Positions 44,900-53,552 of a stretch of DNA of 64,000 nt are shown here, one piece after another. The DNA is taken from assembly GCA_030424595.1 (NCBI GenBank), contig JAUHWG010000034.1, positions 37,338-101,337 of the forward strand. The letters are read 5' to 3'. Source of the stretch: Polyangia bacterium. Lineage in GTDB: Bacteria; Myxococcota_A; Polyangia; Nannocystales; Nannocystaceae. Each line of letters begins with the position of its first letter. Position 1 is the stretch's first letter. The notes beneath the pieces were generated by a model. It ran no database searches, was not told the DNA's origin, and worked only from the letters and a program-made list of their open reading frames with translations. Both the position numbers and the translations under genes were made by a program.

Positions 44900-45355
44900 G
44901 GTCCCTCCAAGGCTGGTTTGTTACCATGAACCGGGCCCGGGGGGCGCTCTGGCCTCGGCTTTCACGGCGGCCTTCGGGGCGGGGAAAGTCTCGTCGGCGT
45001 CGCGACGCGGTCTGTGCTCACCGCGCTCGTCGGAGATCTCGGGATCGCGCACGGCCGGAGGGTGGCCGATCGGGCAGTCGCGGCCGCGGGCGGCACAGAC
45101 CGCTCTGCTTCGAGCCTCGTGGGGTCTGCGATGACGAGGACCGCTGTCCTGGCGCCGCCTCTCGCTCGGTCTCGGCGCGACGCGGCGTTGTCGGGTCATC
45201 GCGGAGGTTTTCACCGCAGCGGCGACGGCCGGCGTGGCTGGGCCGGCGTGGCTGGGCCTTCGCCGACTGGGCCGGCGTGGCTGGGCCTTCGCCGACTGGC
45301 GAGCTGGCACGCCGCGGCTTGCCAGCGATGTCGCGTCTGACCTAGCGTGGTCAGC
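44900..45355. other. Divergent intergenic region with 29-bp repeats
   Basis: About 456 bases between the divergent Rossmann protein and propeller lipoprotein genes. At 45240-45297 a 29-bp unit (starting GGGCCGGCGTGGCTGGGCC) is present twice in tandem, after a partial copy at 45226. At the right end TTGCCA-18-TAGCGT forms the promoter of the lipoprotein gene. No gene is seen. Confidence 0.5.
45319..45348 (+). promoter_or_regulatory. Promoter TTGCCA-18-TAGCGT, leaderless
   Basis: TTGCCA (45319-45324), an 18-nt spacer and TAGCGT (45343-45348), then 7 nt to ATG 45356. Confidence 0.6.
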
Positions 45356-46861
45356 ATGCGTAGCTTAATAGTGTGCGATGAGAGGGGGCGCGCCCTCCAC
45401 CGCGGCCCCTCGGGCGTGTCTCCGATCCTCGGGGTGTTCGCGCCCCTCCTGCTCGCGCTCGCCTGCACCGGCGGTGGCGGAGACACCGAGGCGGGGACGG
45501 AGTCGACCACTGGAACGACGACCGCGCCGACGACGACCGTCGACCCGACCGAGACGAGCGGCTCGACGAGGGAGACGACGACGACGTTGCCGACGACGAC
45601 GGAGACCGATCCGACCGAGACGACGGAGACGGACCCGACGGAGACGACCGGGCCTGCGGTCTGCGGCAACGGTGTCATCGAGCCCGGGGAGATGTGCGAC
45701 GACGGCAACAACGAGGGGGGCGACGGCTGCGAGGCGGACTGCACGCTGCTCGCCGGCGAGGCCTGGTGGCAGGAGACGATCGACGGCGGCGACGAGGACC
45801 TCGACCGGGGCTATGACGTCGCCACCGACGCGGCGGGCAACATCTACATCGTCGCGACGGTGCTCGATCCCTTCGCCAAGAACGACGTCTTCATCCGCAA
45901 GTACGATCCGATCGGGATCAGCATCTGGACCCGCAACTACGACGGCGGCGTCAACCTCAACGACCAGGGCGTCGCGATCGCCGGCGACGACGCGGGCTTT
46001 ATGGTGGTCGCCGGGCGCCAGACCCTCGACGCCAACTCGGGCTCGGTGCTCTGGCTGAGCAAGTGCGACCCGAACGGTCAGATCCTCTGGCAGGCGACCG
46101 GGGCGGCGACCGACAACATCGCCTCGCTGGCGATGTTCTCGGCGACCCAGTTCATCGGCGGCGGGACGATCAAGGAGGGGATGGACACCAACGCCCTGCT
46201 CCGCCGCTACGACGACCAGGCCGAGGAGCTGTGGACGGTCACCTACGCCGGCGAGGCCGGGGGCCCGGACTCGATCGCCTCGGTCGCGGTCAACGACGCC
46301 GGCGACATCTTCGTCACCGGCCGCGAGTTCACCGACGCGACCTCCTTCGACGCCTGGGTCGCCCGCTACAGCGCCGGCGGAGACGAGGTCTGGAGCGTCA
46401 AGGTCGACGGTCCCGCGAACGGGGCCGACTGGGGCGGCGCGATCGCGGTCAGCGAAGAGGGCTGGATCGCCGTCGGCGGGCGCCTCGACTTCGGCGACGC
46501 CGCTCTCGGCGACGCGTGGATCGCCCGCTACAGCGCGGACGGTGACGAGGTCTGGACCCAGACGATCAACGGGGCGATGAGCGGCGATGACGGCGTGAGC
46601 GGGATCGCCCTGACCAGCGGCGGGGAGATCGTCGCGGTCGGCCACGAGGAGGTCGCGGGCCAGGGCCGTGACGTCTGGATCCGCAAGCTCGACGGGGACG
46701 GTGCTGAGCTGTGGACCCGGACGATCGACGGGGCCGGCAGCGGTGACGACACGGCCGAGGCGGTCGCGGTCGACGGCGACGACAACAGCGTCACGATCGG
46801 CACGGTCGCGGTCATCGACAACTTCGACACCGACGTTCTCCTGGTCAAACACGCGCCCTGA
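45356..46861 (+). CDS. Beta-propeller lipoprotein with DUF4215-like Cys motif
   Basis: 501 residues from ATG 45356. The signal peptide ends in the lipobox LLLALACTGGGG, followed by a Thr/Glu/Pro spacer. A Cys motif CGNGVIEPGEMCDDGNN with a matching GDGCEADC follows; this is the DUF4215-type repeat common in myxobacteria. The rest is a propeller of repeated blades such as DAAGNIYIVATVLD, DAWVARYSAGGDEVWSVKV and RDVWIRKLDGDGAELWTRTI, similar to SBBP/PQQ-like repeats. It is an outer-membrane-anchored recognition or scaffold protein with no catalytic motif. The promoter predicts a leaderless message. Confidence 0.8.
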   Translation: MRSLIVCDERGRALHRGPSGVSPILGVFAPLLLALACTGGGGDTEAGTESTTGTTTAPTTTVDPTETSGSTRETTTTLPTTTETDPTETTETDPTETTGPAVCGNGVIEPGEMCDDGNNEGGDGCEADCTLLAGEAWWQETIDGGDEDLDRGYDVATDAAGNIYIVATVLDPFAKNDVFIRKYDPIGISIWTRNYDGGVNLNDQGVAIAGDDAGFMVVAGRQTLDANSGSVLWLSKCDPNGQILWQATGAATDNIASLAMFSATQFIGGGTIKEGMDTNALLRRYDDQAEELWTVTYAGEAGGPDSIASVAVNDAGDIFVTGREFTDATSFDAWVARYSAGGDEVWSVKVDGPANGADWGGAIAVSEEGWIAVGGRLDFGDAALGDAWIARYSADGDEVWTQTINGAMSGDDGVSGIALTSGGEIVAVGHEEVAGQGRDVWIRKLDGDGAELWTRTIDGAGSGDDTAEAVAVDGDDNSVTIGTVAVIDNFDTDVLLVKHAP

Positions 46862-47030
46862 GGCCGAATGATGCCCCCTCTCGACCCCGCCGAGGTGCGC
46901 GCGACGAGCCGTCGCGACGCTCCGCTGTCGCCGAGCGGGGGTCGATCGTCGCGGCCCGGCGGGATAGGCGACGGAGCTCGCTGCGAGAGCGCGCAGGACC
47001 CCCACGGCTCGCCGACACAAGAGGACACGC

Positions 47031-47960
47031 ATGGACGCGCTTGATCAGGTCCGCCTCGCCTTTGAGCCCGAGAGCCTCGTGGTGCTCAACGTCATCCTCG
47101 GGCTCATCATGTTCGGGGTGGCGCTCGATCTTCGGATCGACGACTTTCGCCGGATCCTCCGGGAGCCGCGGGCGGTGCTCATCGGCCTCACAGGCCAGCT
47201 CGTCCTCCTGCCGGCGCTGACCTTCGCCCTGATCGTCCTCCTGGAGCCGCAGCCGAGCGTCGGCCTCGGGATGCTGATCGTCGCCTCCTGTCCCGGGGGC
47301 AACGTCTCCAACGTGATCACTCATCTAGGCGGCGGGAACACGGGGGTCTCGATCACGATGACCGCGATCACGACCCTGGCGGCGATCGTCATGACCCCGT
47401 TCAACCTGGCCCTGTGGGGGACCCGCGATCCAGGGATCGCCGCGCTCCTCACCGACGTCGCCCTCGACACCGGCGACATGGTCATGACGATCGGCCTCAT
47501 CCTCGGGCTGCCGCTCGCCCTCGGGATGACCGTCGCCGCCAAGAGGCCGAAGATCGCCGGGTACTTGCGCAGGCCGATGCGCTGGCTCTCCCTCCTCTTC
47601 CTCGGGATCTTCATCGCCGGCGCGCTGGCGAAGAACTGGTCCCACTTCGTCGCCCACATCAGCGCCCTCATCGGCATCGTCGCCCTCCACAACGCCTGCG
47701 GCTTCTCCCTCGGCAACCTGCTCGGTCGTGCAGGTCGGCTGAGCCGCGCCGATCGTCGGGCGCTGACGATCGAGGTCGGCATCCAAAACAGCGGCCTCGG
47801 CCTGGTGCTGATCTTCACCTTCTTCGACGGGATCGGCGGAGCCGCCCTGATCGCCGCCTGGTGGGGCGTTTGGCACCTGATCGCCGGGCTGACGATCGCC
47901 GGCTCCTGGGCGCTCTGGTCGCGCCGCTTCGGCCCTCCGGCGCTGGCGCCCAAGGCCTGA
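47031..47960 (+). CDS. Bile-acid:sodium symporter (BASS) family transporter
   Basis: 309 residues with about nine to ten membrane helices. The family hallmark VASCPGGNVSNVITHLGGGN with the following VSITMTAITTLAAIVMTPF is present; this discontinuous helix holds the Na+ and substrate site. The C-terminal half has EVGIQNSGLGLVLIFTFFD, the matching inverted-repeat crossing helix. It is a Na+-coupled inner-membrane importer of an organic anion; pantoate, steroid or keto acids are options. AGAGGA lies 5-10 nt before the ATG, so this gene uses a normal ribosome-binding site. It is convergent with the next lipoprotein gene. Confidence 0.9.
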   Translation: MDALDQVRLAFEPESLVVLNVILGLIMFGVALDLRIDDFRRILREPRAVLIGLTGQLVLLPALTFALIVLLEPQPSVGLGMLIVASCPGGNVSNVITHLGGGNTGVSITMTAITTLAAIVMTPFNLALWGTRDPGIAALLTDVALDTGDMVMTIGLILGLPLALGMTVAAKRPKIAGYLRRPMRWLSLLFLGIFIAGALAKNWSHFVAHISALIGIVALHNACGFSLGNLLGRAGRLSRADRRALTIEVGIQNSGLGLVLIFTFFDGIGGAALIAAWWGVWHLIAGLTIAGSWALWSRRFGPPALAPKA

Positions 47961-47971
47961 CGCTACGGGGC

Positions 47972-48460
47972 TCAGGCCCCGTTCGGCCAAGCGCACATGT
48001 TCGGCCCGCTGGACCCGGGCGAGCCGAGGGAGTCGCACGCGTTGGCGAAGGGCGCGGGGCAGGGGGTGCAGACCATCCCCTCCTCGGGACAATCTTCGGT
48101 CTGCGCGCATTTGAGGATGCACGGGCTCGGGCGGTCGTCGCCTTGCCAGGTGCAGATGCTCTGGAACTCATGGGGGGTCTCGTTGCAGCGACCTGGAAAA
48201 CCTCCGGGGCCCCACTCGAGGCACTCTTGGTGGTACGCGCAGTACGACGCGTCCTCCGTTTTCAGGCAGTTCTCGTCGTTCTCGCTCTCCTCACAGGGAC
48301 CGCCGAGGTTCTCGCAGTAGGTCGCGGCAGGGCCGGTGCTGGTCGAGCCCATCGCCGTCGTCCCGGCGCTCCCCGACGATCCGGTGGTCGCGCTCTCATC
48401 GGAGCCCTTCCCAGAGCACGCCATGAGGAGCGCGCACGAGAATGTCCCGACCCGCCACAT
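47972..48460 (-). CDS. Small Cys-rich lipoprotein
   Basis: 162 residues from ATG 48460; a TTG at 48499 is in frame but precedes no better signal. The signal peptide ends in the lipobox CALLMACSGKGS. A Ser/Thr/Gly spacer follows, then a Cys-rich domain of twelve or more Cys (YCENLGGPCEESENDENC, YCAYHQECLEWGPGGFPG, CILKCAQTEDCPEEGMVC, CPAPFANACDSLG) ending NMCAWPNGA. The theme is the same as at 39989 and 41351. Function unknown. It is convergent with the BASS gene with an 11-base gap. Confidence 0.7.
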   Translation of the reverse strand: MWRVGTFSCALLMACSGKGSDESATTGSSGSAGTTAMGSTSTGPAATYCENLGGPCEESENDENCLKTEDASYCAYHQECLEWGPGGFPGRCNETPHEFQSICTWQGDDRPSPCILKCAQTEDCPEEGMVCTPCPAPFANACDSLGSPGSSGPNMCAWPNGA

Positions 48461-48520
48461 TCGATCAAGGAGGGTCGCAGTGCCTGCGGAGCGCGTCAAG
48501 GAGCGCGTTCGTTCGAGCCC

Positions 48521-50098
48521 CTAGCCGAGCCCGAGCAGCGGCAGGAGCAGCGCGCCGCAGGCGAGGATGACGAAGAAGCCGAGGAGGTCGAGGGCGAAGC
48601 CGGTGCGGAGCATCTCGCCGAGGCGGATGTGACCGCTGCCGTAGACGATCGCGTTGGGCGGGGTCGAGACCGGGAGCATGAAGGCGTTGCTGGCGGCCAG
48701 CGTCACGCAGAGGATCATCGGCAGGGGGTCGATCCCGAGCTTGGTCGCGATCGCCAGGAGCACCGGGACCATCATGCTGGTGGTCGCGGTGTTGCTTGCG
48801 ATCTCCGTCAGGTAGGTCATCAGCAGGGTCGCGAGCGCGAGGAGCCCGAGCGGGGAGTCGGCGATCGGGCCGGCGAGGGTCAGGGCGCCGTCAGCGAGGG
48901 CCGCCGCGAGCCCGGTGTCGAACATCAGCTTGCCGAGGGCGAGGCCGCCGCCCAGGAGGTAGAGGGTGCCCCAGTCGATCCGTATGGCCTCGCTCCAGGG
49001 GAGCACCGGCTCGCCGTCGCCTTTGCCGCTGGGGATGATGAAGAGGAGGCTCGCCGCGAGAACGGCGACGATCCCCTCATTGAGTCCTGCGCGGGCCCAG
49101 AGGGTCGTGGGGTGCTCTCCGCCGAGGGCGAGGCCGATGATCGAAGGGGCGAGCCAGCCGATGACCGCGAGGGCGAAGACGAGGAGGGAGCGGGTCTCGC
49201 CGCGGCTGAGGGGGCCGAGCTCTCTCTGCTGCTCCTCGACCGCGGCCGTCAGCCCTTCGATCCGCTCGATCGGCGCTGGATAGCGGACGCGGATCCAGAG
49301 GAGCAGGCCGATGAGACAGGTGAGCGCGACCGGCAGGGCGAAGCTCATCCACTCGAAGAAGTCGAGGTGGATCCCCGCCTGGCGATCCAGCAGGTCGAGG
49401 GCGATGACGTTGGGGGCGGTGCCGATCGGCGTCGCCATCCCGCCGAGGGAGCAGGCGTAGGCGAGGGCGAGGACCATCCCGGAGCCGTAGCGGCGGACCG
49501 ACTCGTGGAGCCGGTCCTGGTCGCCCGGGACAAAGGCGTCGATCGCCGCGACCAGCCCGAGCGCGACCGGCAGGAGCATCGCCGCGGTCGCGGTGTTCGA
49601 GATCCACATCGAGCCGATGAAGCCGGCGACCGCGAGGGCGATGAGGACCCGGCCTGGGCGGCCGCCGATGAAGTCGCGGCTGAGGAGCCAGAGGGCGGCG
49701 CGGCGATCCATGCCCTGGGTCTGGAGCCCGCGGGCGATCATAAAGCCGCCCAAGAAGAGGAAGATGAGCGGGCTGGCGATCGGCGCCAGGGCGTCCTGCG
49801 CCGTGGCGACGCCCATGACGACGGCGAGGGAGGGGGCGAGGAGGGCGGTCGCCGCCAGCGGGATCGCCTCGCTGACCCAGAGGATCACCGCGAGGGCGAC
49901 GATCGCCGCGAGGCGGTGGGCGGGCGGATCGAGGCCGAGGGGGGCGACGAGCAGGGCGACGAAGGCGATGGGGGCGAGGAGGAGCCCGAGACGTCGGCGG
50001 AGGGCGTCCGCTCGGGCTCTGCGCTCCTCGGTCGTGCGGTCCTCGGTCGTGCGGTCCTCGGTCGTGCGCTCCTCGGCCACCGGCGGACGATAGCTCAC
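48521..50098 (-). CDS. DASS/SLC13-family anion transporter
   Basis: 525 residues, about eleven helices. The two SNT motifs of DASS transporters are present: MWISNTATAAMLLPVALG near residue 160 and TEIASNTATTSMMVPVLLA near 430, which bind Na+ and a carboxylate. It probably imports dicarboxylates, sulfate or similar anions. The N-terminal tail has a repeated RTTEDRTTEDRTTEE from a 15-bp DNA repeat. Translation starts at GTG 50098, which overlaps the TGA of the upstream AmpG-like gene (GTGA), so the two are coupled. Its substrate is not readable. Confidence 0.9.
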   Translation of the reverse strand: MSYRPPVAEERTTEDRTTEDRTTEERRARADALRRRLGLLLAPIAFVALLVAPLGLDPPAHRLAAIVALAVILWVSEAIPLAATALLAPSLAVVMGVATAQDALAPIASPLIFLFLGGFMIARGLQTQGMDRRAALWLLSRDFIGGRPGRVLIALAVAGFIGSMWISNTATAAMLLPVALGLVAAIDAFVPGDQDRLHESVRRYGSGMVLALAYACSLGGMATPIGTAPNVIALDLLDRQAGIHLDFFEWMSFALPVALTCLIGLLLWIRVRYPAPIERIEGLTAAVEEQQRELGPLSRGETRSLLVFALAVIGWLAPSIIGLALGGEHPTTLWARAGLNEGIVAVLAASLLFIIPSGKGDGEPVLPWSEAIRIDWGTLYLLGGGLALGKLMFDTGLAAALADGALTLAGPIADSPLGLLALATLLMTYLTEIASNTATTSMMVPVLLAIATKLGIDPLPMILCVTLAASNAFMLPVSTPPNAIVYGSGHIRLGEMLRTGFALDLLGFFVILACGALLLPLLGLG

Positions 50099-51471
50099 TT
50101 CGCCTGCGAGCTCGCCTCGATCGGGACCAGCGGCAGGAGGAGGAGGCAGGGGACGCAGACGAGGCTGGCGAGGCCGAAGAAGGTCATCGGCCCCTGGAGC
50201 TCGTAGAAGAGCCCGCTGTAGGTGCCGGTGAGGGTCTGGGCCAGGGCGTAGAGGGCGGTGGCGAAGGCGAAGTGCGCCGCTTTGTGGTCGGGGTGGCAGC
50301 GGCGCATGATGAAGACCATCTGGGCCGCGGTCGCCATCCCGCCGAAGAGCTGCTCCAGGATCAGGATCCCAGCGACCGCCGCGTGCGAGGGCTCCAGGAG
50401 GTTCAGGAGCGGCGAGGGGACGCCCGCGCCCGCGGCGATCCCGAGGCCTATCGTGTCGGAGGCGAGGAGGAGGTAGAGGGGCTCGCTCACCGCCATCGCC
50501 AGGGCGATCGGCACCAGCGCTCGGCGCAGGCCCACGCGGCCGATCCAGGCCCCGGCGAGCATCGCCCCCGCGATCCCGGCGACGGTGCCAAAGCCGTTGA
50601 TCACGCCGCGGACCTCGGTGGTCACGCCGAGCTCGCGGAAGAGCACCTTCGACATGCTGAACATCAAGGCGTCGCCCAGCTTGAAGGAGATGATGAAGGC
50701 GAGGACGTAGAAGGCCCGCCGCTGGGTCAGGAAGGAGAGGTAGGCGTCGACGATGTGGCCGACGGCCTTTTCTTCGTGGCTGTCTTCGTGGCTGTCTTCG
50801 TGGCTGCCTTCCGGCGCCGGCTTCTCGGAGGTCTGGAGCTCCGCGCTCCCGTCTTCGGCGCCCGTCTCGGTCCTGCCGCGCGGGAGGATCAGGCGGTGGA
50901 AGAGCGCGAGCCCGCCGAGGATCGCCGCGGCGGCGCCGAAGGCCAGAAGCCAGCTCACGCGGCCGCCGAGGTAGACGAGGCCGGAGGAGCCGACCAGCAT
51001 CGCCGCCCGGAAGGCGGCGACGCGGATCCCGGAGTAGCGGGCCTGGTCGTCCTTGCCGAGGGCGTCCATGTAGTAGCCGTCGCAGGCGATGTCATGGGTC
51101 GCCGAGAGAACGCCGATGACGACAAGGACGAGCCAGATAAAGGTCGTGTCGCCGCCGCCGCTCAGCTGCTGGGCGAGGAGGGCGACGAGGCCGACGGCGA
51201 CGCCCATCGCCGCCTGGGTCGCGATCATCCACTGGCGGAAGGTGCCGAAGAGATCGACCAGCGGGCTCCAGACGAACTTGAGCGTGCTCGTCAGGTGAAG
51301 CGCGGATGTGTACCCGACCTGGCGCGCGGGGAGGCCGATCGCGGTGAAGAACTCGGCGGCGATCTGGTGCAGAATCGACCACGGCAGCCCCTCCGCGAAG
51401 TAGGTGGAGCCGGTCCAGAGCGCGGGGGTCGGCGTCCGCGGGGCGGCCGATGCGGGCGGTTCGGCGGGCAA
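50095..51471 (-). CDS. AmpG-like MFS permease
   Basis: 458 residues, about twelve helices. AmpG-type features are present: STYFAEGLPWSILHQIAAEFF at the start, ALHLTSTLKFVWSPLVDLFG, LSATHDIACDGYYMDALGK and TGTYSGLFYELQGPMTFFG. AmpG imports muropeptides for cell-wall recycling; related permeases import other glycans or siderophore derivatives. A central loop holds GSHEDSHEDSHEE from a 12-bp repeat. The only in-frame start near the first helix is TTG 51471. TAGGAT ends 8 nt upstream on the minus strand, as at other genes here. It is coupled to the DASS gene and divergent from the MarR gene. Confidence 0.85.
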   Translation of the reverse strand: MPAEPPASAAPRTPTPALWTGSTYFAEGLPWSILHQIAAEFFTAIGLPARQVGYTSALHLTSTLKFVWSPLVDLFGTFRQWMIATQAAMGVAVGLVALLAQQLSGGGDTTFIWLVLVVIGVLSATHDIACDGYYMDALGKDDQARYSGIRVAAFRAAMLVGSSGLVYLGGRVSWLLAFGAAAAILGGLALFHRLILPRGRTETGAEDGSAELQTSEKPAPEGSHEDSHEDSHEEKAVGHIVDAYLSFLTQRRAFYVLAFIISFKLGDALMFSMSKVLFRELGVTTEVRGVINGFGTVAGIAGAMLAGAWIGRVGLRRALVPIALAMAVSEPLYLLLASDTIGLGIAAGAGVPSPLLNLLEPSHAAVAGILILEQLFGGMATAAQMVFIMRRCHPDHKAAHFAFATALYALAQTLTGTYSGLFYELQGPMTFFGLASLVCVPCLLLLPLVPIEASSQAK

Positions 51472-51479
51472 GGAGGGTC

Positions 51480-51485
51480 ATCCTA
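51480..51485 (-). promoter_or_regulatory. -10 box TAGGAT for the AmpG-like gene
   Basis: On the minus strand TAGGAT is followed by GACCCTCC and TTG 51471 (8 nt). Confidence 0.4.
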
Positions 51486-51658
51486 CCCAGCGTTGGCAGA
51501 CCGCCAAATTAGGGGGGCAGGGGTTGTGGTGGACCGGGCACGGATGCGCGTCGTGGGCGGCTTCGCGGGTCTCCTGTCCCCTCGAACAGGGTCCTTTGGT
51601 TGCATCTACAAAACCGCGCGTACCCAGCACTAGCGCGGTCCTGGACGCAGTTCTCTGG

Positions 51659-51686
51659 TTGACCGCAGAGGGCCCTCCTATAGAAT
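51659..51686 (+). promoter_or_regulatory. Promoter TTGACC-16-TAGAAT for the MarR gene
   Basis: TTGACC (51659-51664), 16 nt, then TAGAAT (51681-51686) overlapping TATAGA, and 8 nt to ATG 51695. The MarR protein may act on itself and on the divergent transporter pair from here. Confidence 0.55.
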
Positions 51687-51694
51687 GCCTAGAG

Positions 51695-52153
51695 ATGGGC
51701 GGGAAACGCGCGAAACCGCACGCAGAGGCGATTGCGGAGCGAATTACAGGCGAATGCGCCGCGTATCGCCTTCGCGTGATCAACCGTGCGATCACTCGGA
51801 TCTACGACGAGGCGTTGCGGCCCTACGGGATCCGCATCGCCCAGCTCAACACCATGGTCGTGGTGATGGACAGCGGCGGGATCACTCCGAACGAGCTCTC
51901 GCAGCGGATGCACATGGACGCGTCGACGGTCTCTCGCAACGTCGAGCGGATGTGTCAAAACGGCTGGCTCGAGCTGCTCAGCCTGGAGGACGCCCGCTCC
52001 CACGCGATCCACATCACGACCAAGGGCGCCAAGCTCCTCCGCGAGGTCGCCCCGGCCTGGGAAGAGGCTCAAGCGGCGACCTCGAAGATCCTCGGCGTTC
52101 AGGTCATGCGCTCGCTGTGGCGGGCGGTCGACCGCATCGAGTCCGCCTCCTAG
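51695..52153 (+). CDS. MarR-family transcriptional regulator
   Basis: 152 residues. It has the winged helix-turn-helix layout of MarR: INRAITRIYDEALRPYGI, IAQLNTMVVVMDSGGITPNE, LSQRMHMDASTVSRNVERM, then the wing SLEDARSHAIHITTKGAKLL and the dimer helix EEAQAATSKILG. MarR proteins repress neighbouring genes and are released by phenolic or oxidising ligands. The divergent AmpG-like and DASS transporter genes are the natural targets. A promoter with clear boxes supports the start at 51695. A hairpin follows the stop codon. Confidence 0.92.
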   Translation: MGGKRAKPHAEAIAERITGECAAYRLRVINRAITRIYDEALRPYGIRIAQLNTMVVVMDSGGITPNELSQRMHMDASTVSRNVERMCQNGWLELLSLEDARSHAIHITTKGAKLLREVAPAWEEAQAATSKILGVQVMRSLWRAVDRIESAS

Positions 52154-52160
52154 CGGGGTC

Positions 52161-52190
52161 GTCACCCGCGGCGTCCGCGGCCGGCGTGAC
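52161..52190 (+). terminator. Hairpin after the MarR gene
   Basis: GTCAC (52161-52165) and GTGAC (52186-52190) enclose an inner palindrome CCGCGG-CGT-CCGCGG. It starts 8 bases after the stop. Confidence 0.45.
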
Positions 52191-52484
52191 CGACCACGCA
52201 TGGGCTGCGAGCGTCGCGGTGAAACCCCACGGGCGACCGGCCAAGGTCGTCGCTGGAGGCCGAGCGTCGGCTCCCTGGGTGTGCGCTCCGGCGGCGGACC
52301 TGCGGCCTGCGAGGCCTCCGGGAGGGGCGAGGGGGGGCGAGGGGTGCCTACGGGTCTCCTGAGCCCGCCTGGTCGGATGCGGTTGTAGCGCACGGGGGTC
52401 GCGGGGGCGGGAGGCGGTGCTCGCGTCGCCGTCCTGGGGCGGCGGCACCTTTGCTCTCTTGAGCGGTTGTAAGTCCCCCGGGAA
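52191..52484. other. Intergenic region, no gene seen
   Basis: About 290 bases follow the MarR terminator. Open frames lack protein-like composition. The right end holds TTGTAAGTC and GGGA just before ATG 52485. Confidence 0.35.
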
Positions 52485-53552
52485 ATGGCGCATCCTGGGG
52501 GCAGCTCGGTGCTCGTCGCTTCCTCCAACCTCTTCGCGTACCTCCTCGTCGGAGCGCTCGCCCCAGGTGAGCCCGCGGACGTCAGCTCGAGCACGACGTC
52601 GGAGTCGACGGCCTCTGAGAGCGTAGGGGTCTCCGGTGGAGAGGTCGCGACCGAGAGCGCGGCGCCGACGGAGGCGAGCACGTCAGCGGCGAGCACGTCA
52701 GCGGCGAGCAGCGCAACGCCTGCGCCGACAGAGACGCCCGGGCCGGAGGCCCAGGAGGCCGCGGCCATCGCCCCGAGCGCGTCGAGCACAGCCGGCTTCT
52801 CCTCGGCTGAGCCGCGCGGCCAAGGACAGGACACCGGCGCAGCCCCGCGGCGCGGCGAGATCCCGCCGGAGTACGGCCCCGCCTACGAGCCCGAGCCCCC
52901 CTCCGACACCATGTCGGTCAGCGATCGGCGGCGAGAGAGCCCGCCATTCCTGTCCCTCGGGTCAGGCACATTTTGCTTCGTCGAGGCCGCCGCGTGCCGC
53001 TCCGCGTTGATCGCCTCGGCGGACGTCGGCGCGGGTATCAACGCGATCGCGGGCGATCGCGGCGTTGACCTGCCGATGACCCAGTTCTCCTTCCGCGGCG
53101 GATTTACGGTCCGCCCGGTGACCCTGCTGCGCAAGCGCTGGCACCCGTGGAGCGTCGGCGTGGTCGGCTCCTACGTCCGCTCGTCGGGGACCGTCGCCTC
53201 GTCGTCGTCGACGATCGGCAGCGCGAACCCCGAGCTCGTCGACGTCGCCTTCACCAACGGCACCCGCGTCGCCCTGCTCAACCAGGTCTGGCTCAGCCAG
53301 AAGCGTCACGCCTTCCACCTCGACTTCTCGCTCGGGGTGGTCCGGTCGACGGTGCTCAACTCGACCGATCGTTTCTTCGGCACCCACGCCGACGTCGCCC
53401 TCGGGGTCGGCGGTTGGGGTGCGCTCTTCGTCGCCGCAGACTTCCTCGACCGGGACACCCGCCTAGCCTTCGGCTTCCGCGGTCACGGGATCGCGGCGGC
53501 GCCCGTGGCCACGCTGATCGCCCTGGGTCTGCTCGCGGGGGGTGCCCTGTGA
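52485..53552 (+). CDS. Outer-membrane-type protein, first of a tandem pair
   Basis: 355 residues. The N-terminus is hydrophobic (VLVASSNLFAYLLVGALAPG) and followed by a Ser/Thr/Ala spacer of about 90 residues. The C-terminal 200 residues show barrel-like strands: GTFCFVEAAACRSALIASADV, MTQFSFRGGFTVRPVTLL, RWHPWSVGVVGSYVRSSGT, HAFHLDFSLGVVRSTVL, HADVALGVGGWGALFVAADF, LAFGFRGHGIA. It ends in a hydrophobic segment. The stop overlaps the ATG of the next gene (TGATG). The pair share layout and a strand set with a Cys, so they look like tandem paralogues. Function unknown. Confidence 0.6.
   Translation: MAHPGGSSVLVASSNLFAYLLVGALAPGEPADVSSSTTSESTASESVGVSGGEVATESAAPTEASTSAASTSAASSATPAPTETPGPEAQEAAAIAPSASSTAGFSSAEPRGQGQDTGAAPRRGEIPPEYGPAYEPEPPSDTMSVSDRRRESPPFLSLGSGTFCFVEAAACRSALIASADVGAGINAIAGDRGVDLPMTQFSFRGGFTVRPVTLLRKRWHPWSVGVVGSYVRSSGTVASSSSTIGSANPELVDVAFTNGTRVALLNQVWLSQKRHAFHLDFSLGVVRSTVLNSTDRFFGTHADVALGVGGWGALFVAADFLDRDTRLAFGFRGHGIAAAPVATLIALGLLAGGAL

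Noticed and set aside
47414..50206. 930-codon open frame on the plus strand
   Set aside because: It overlaps the BASS gene in another frame and is antisense to the DASS gene. Its Arg/Glu/Gly-rich text is not protein-like.
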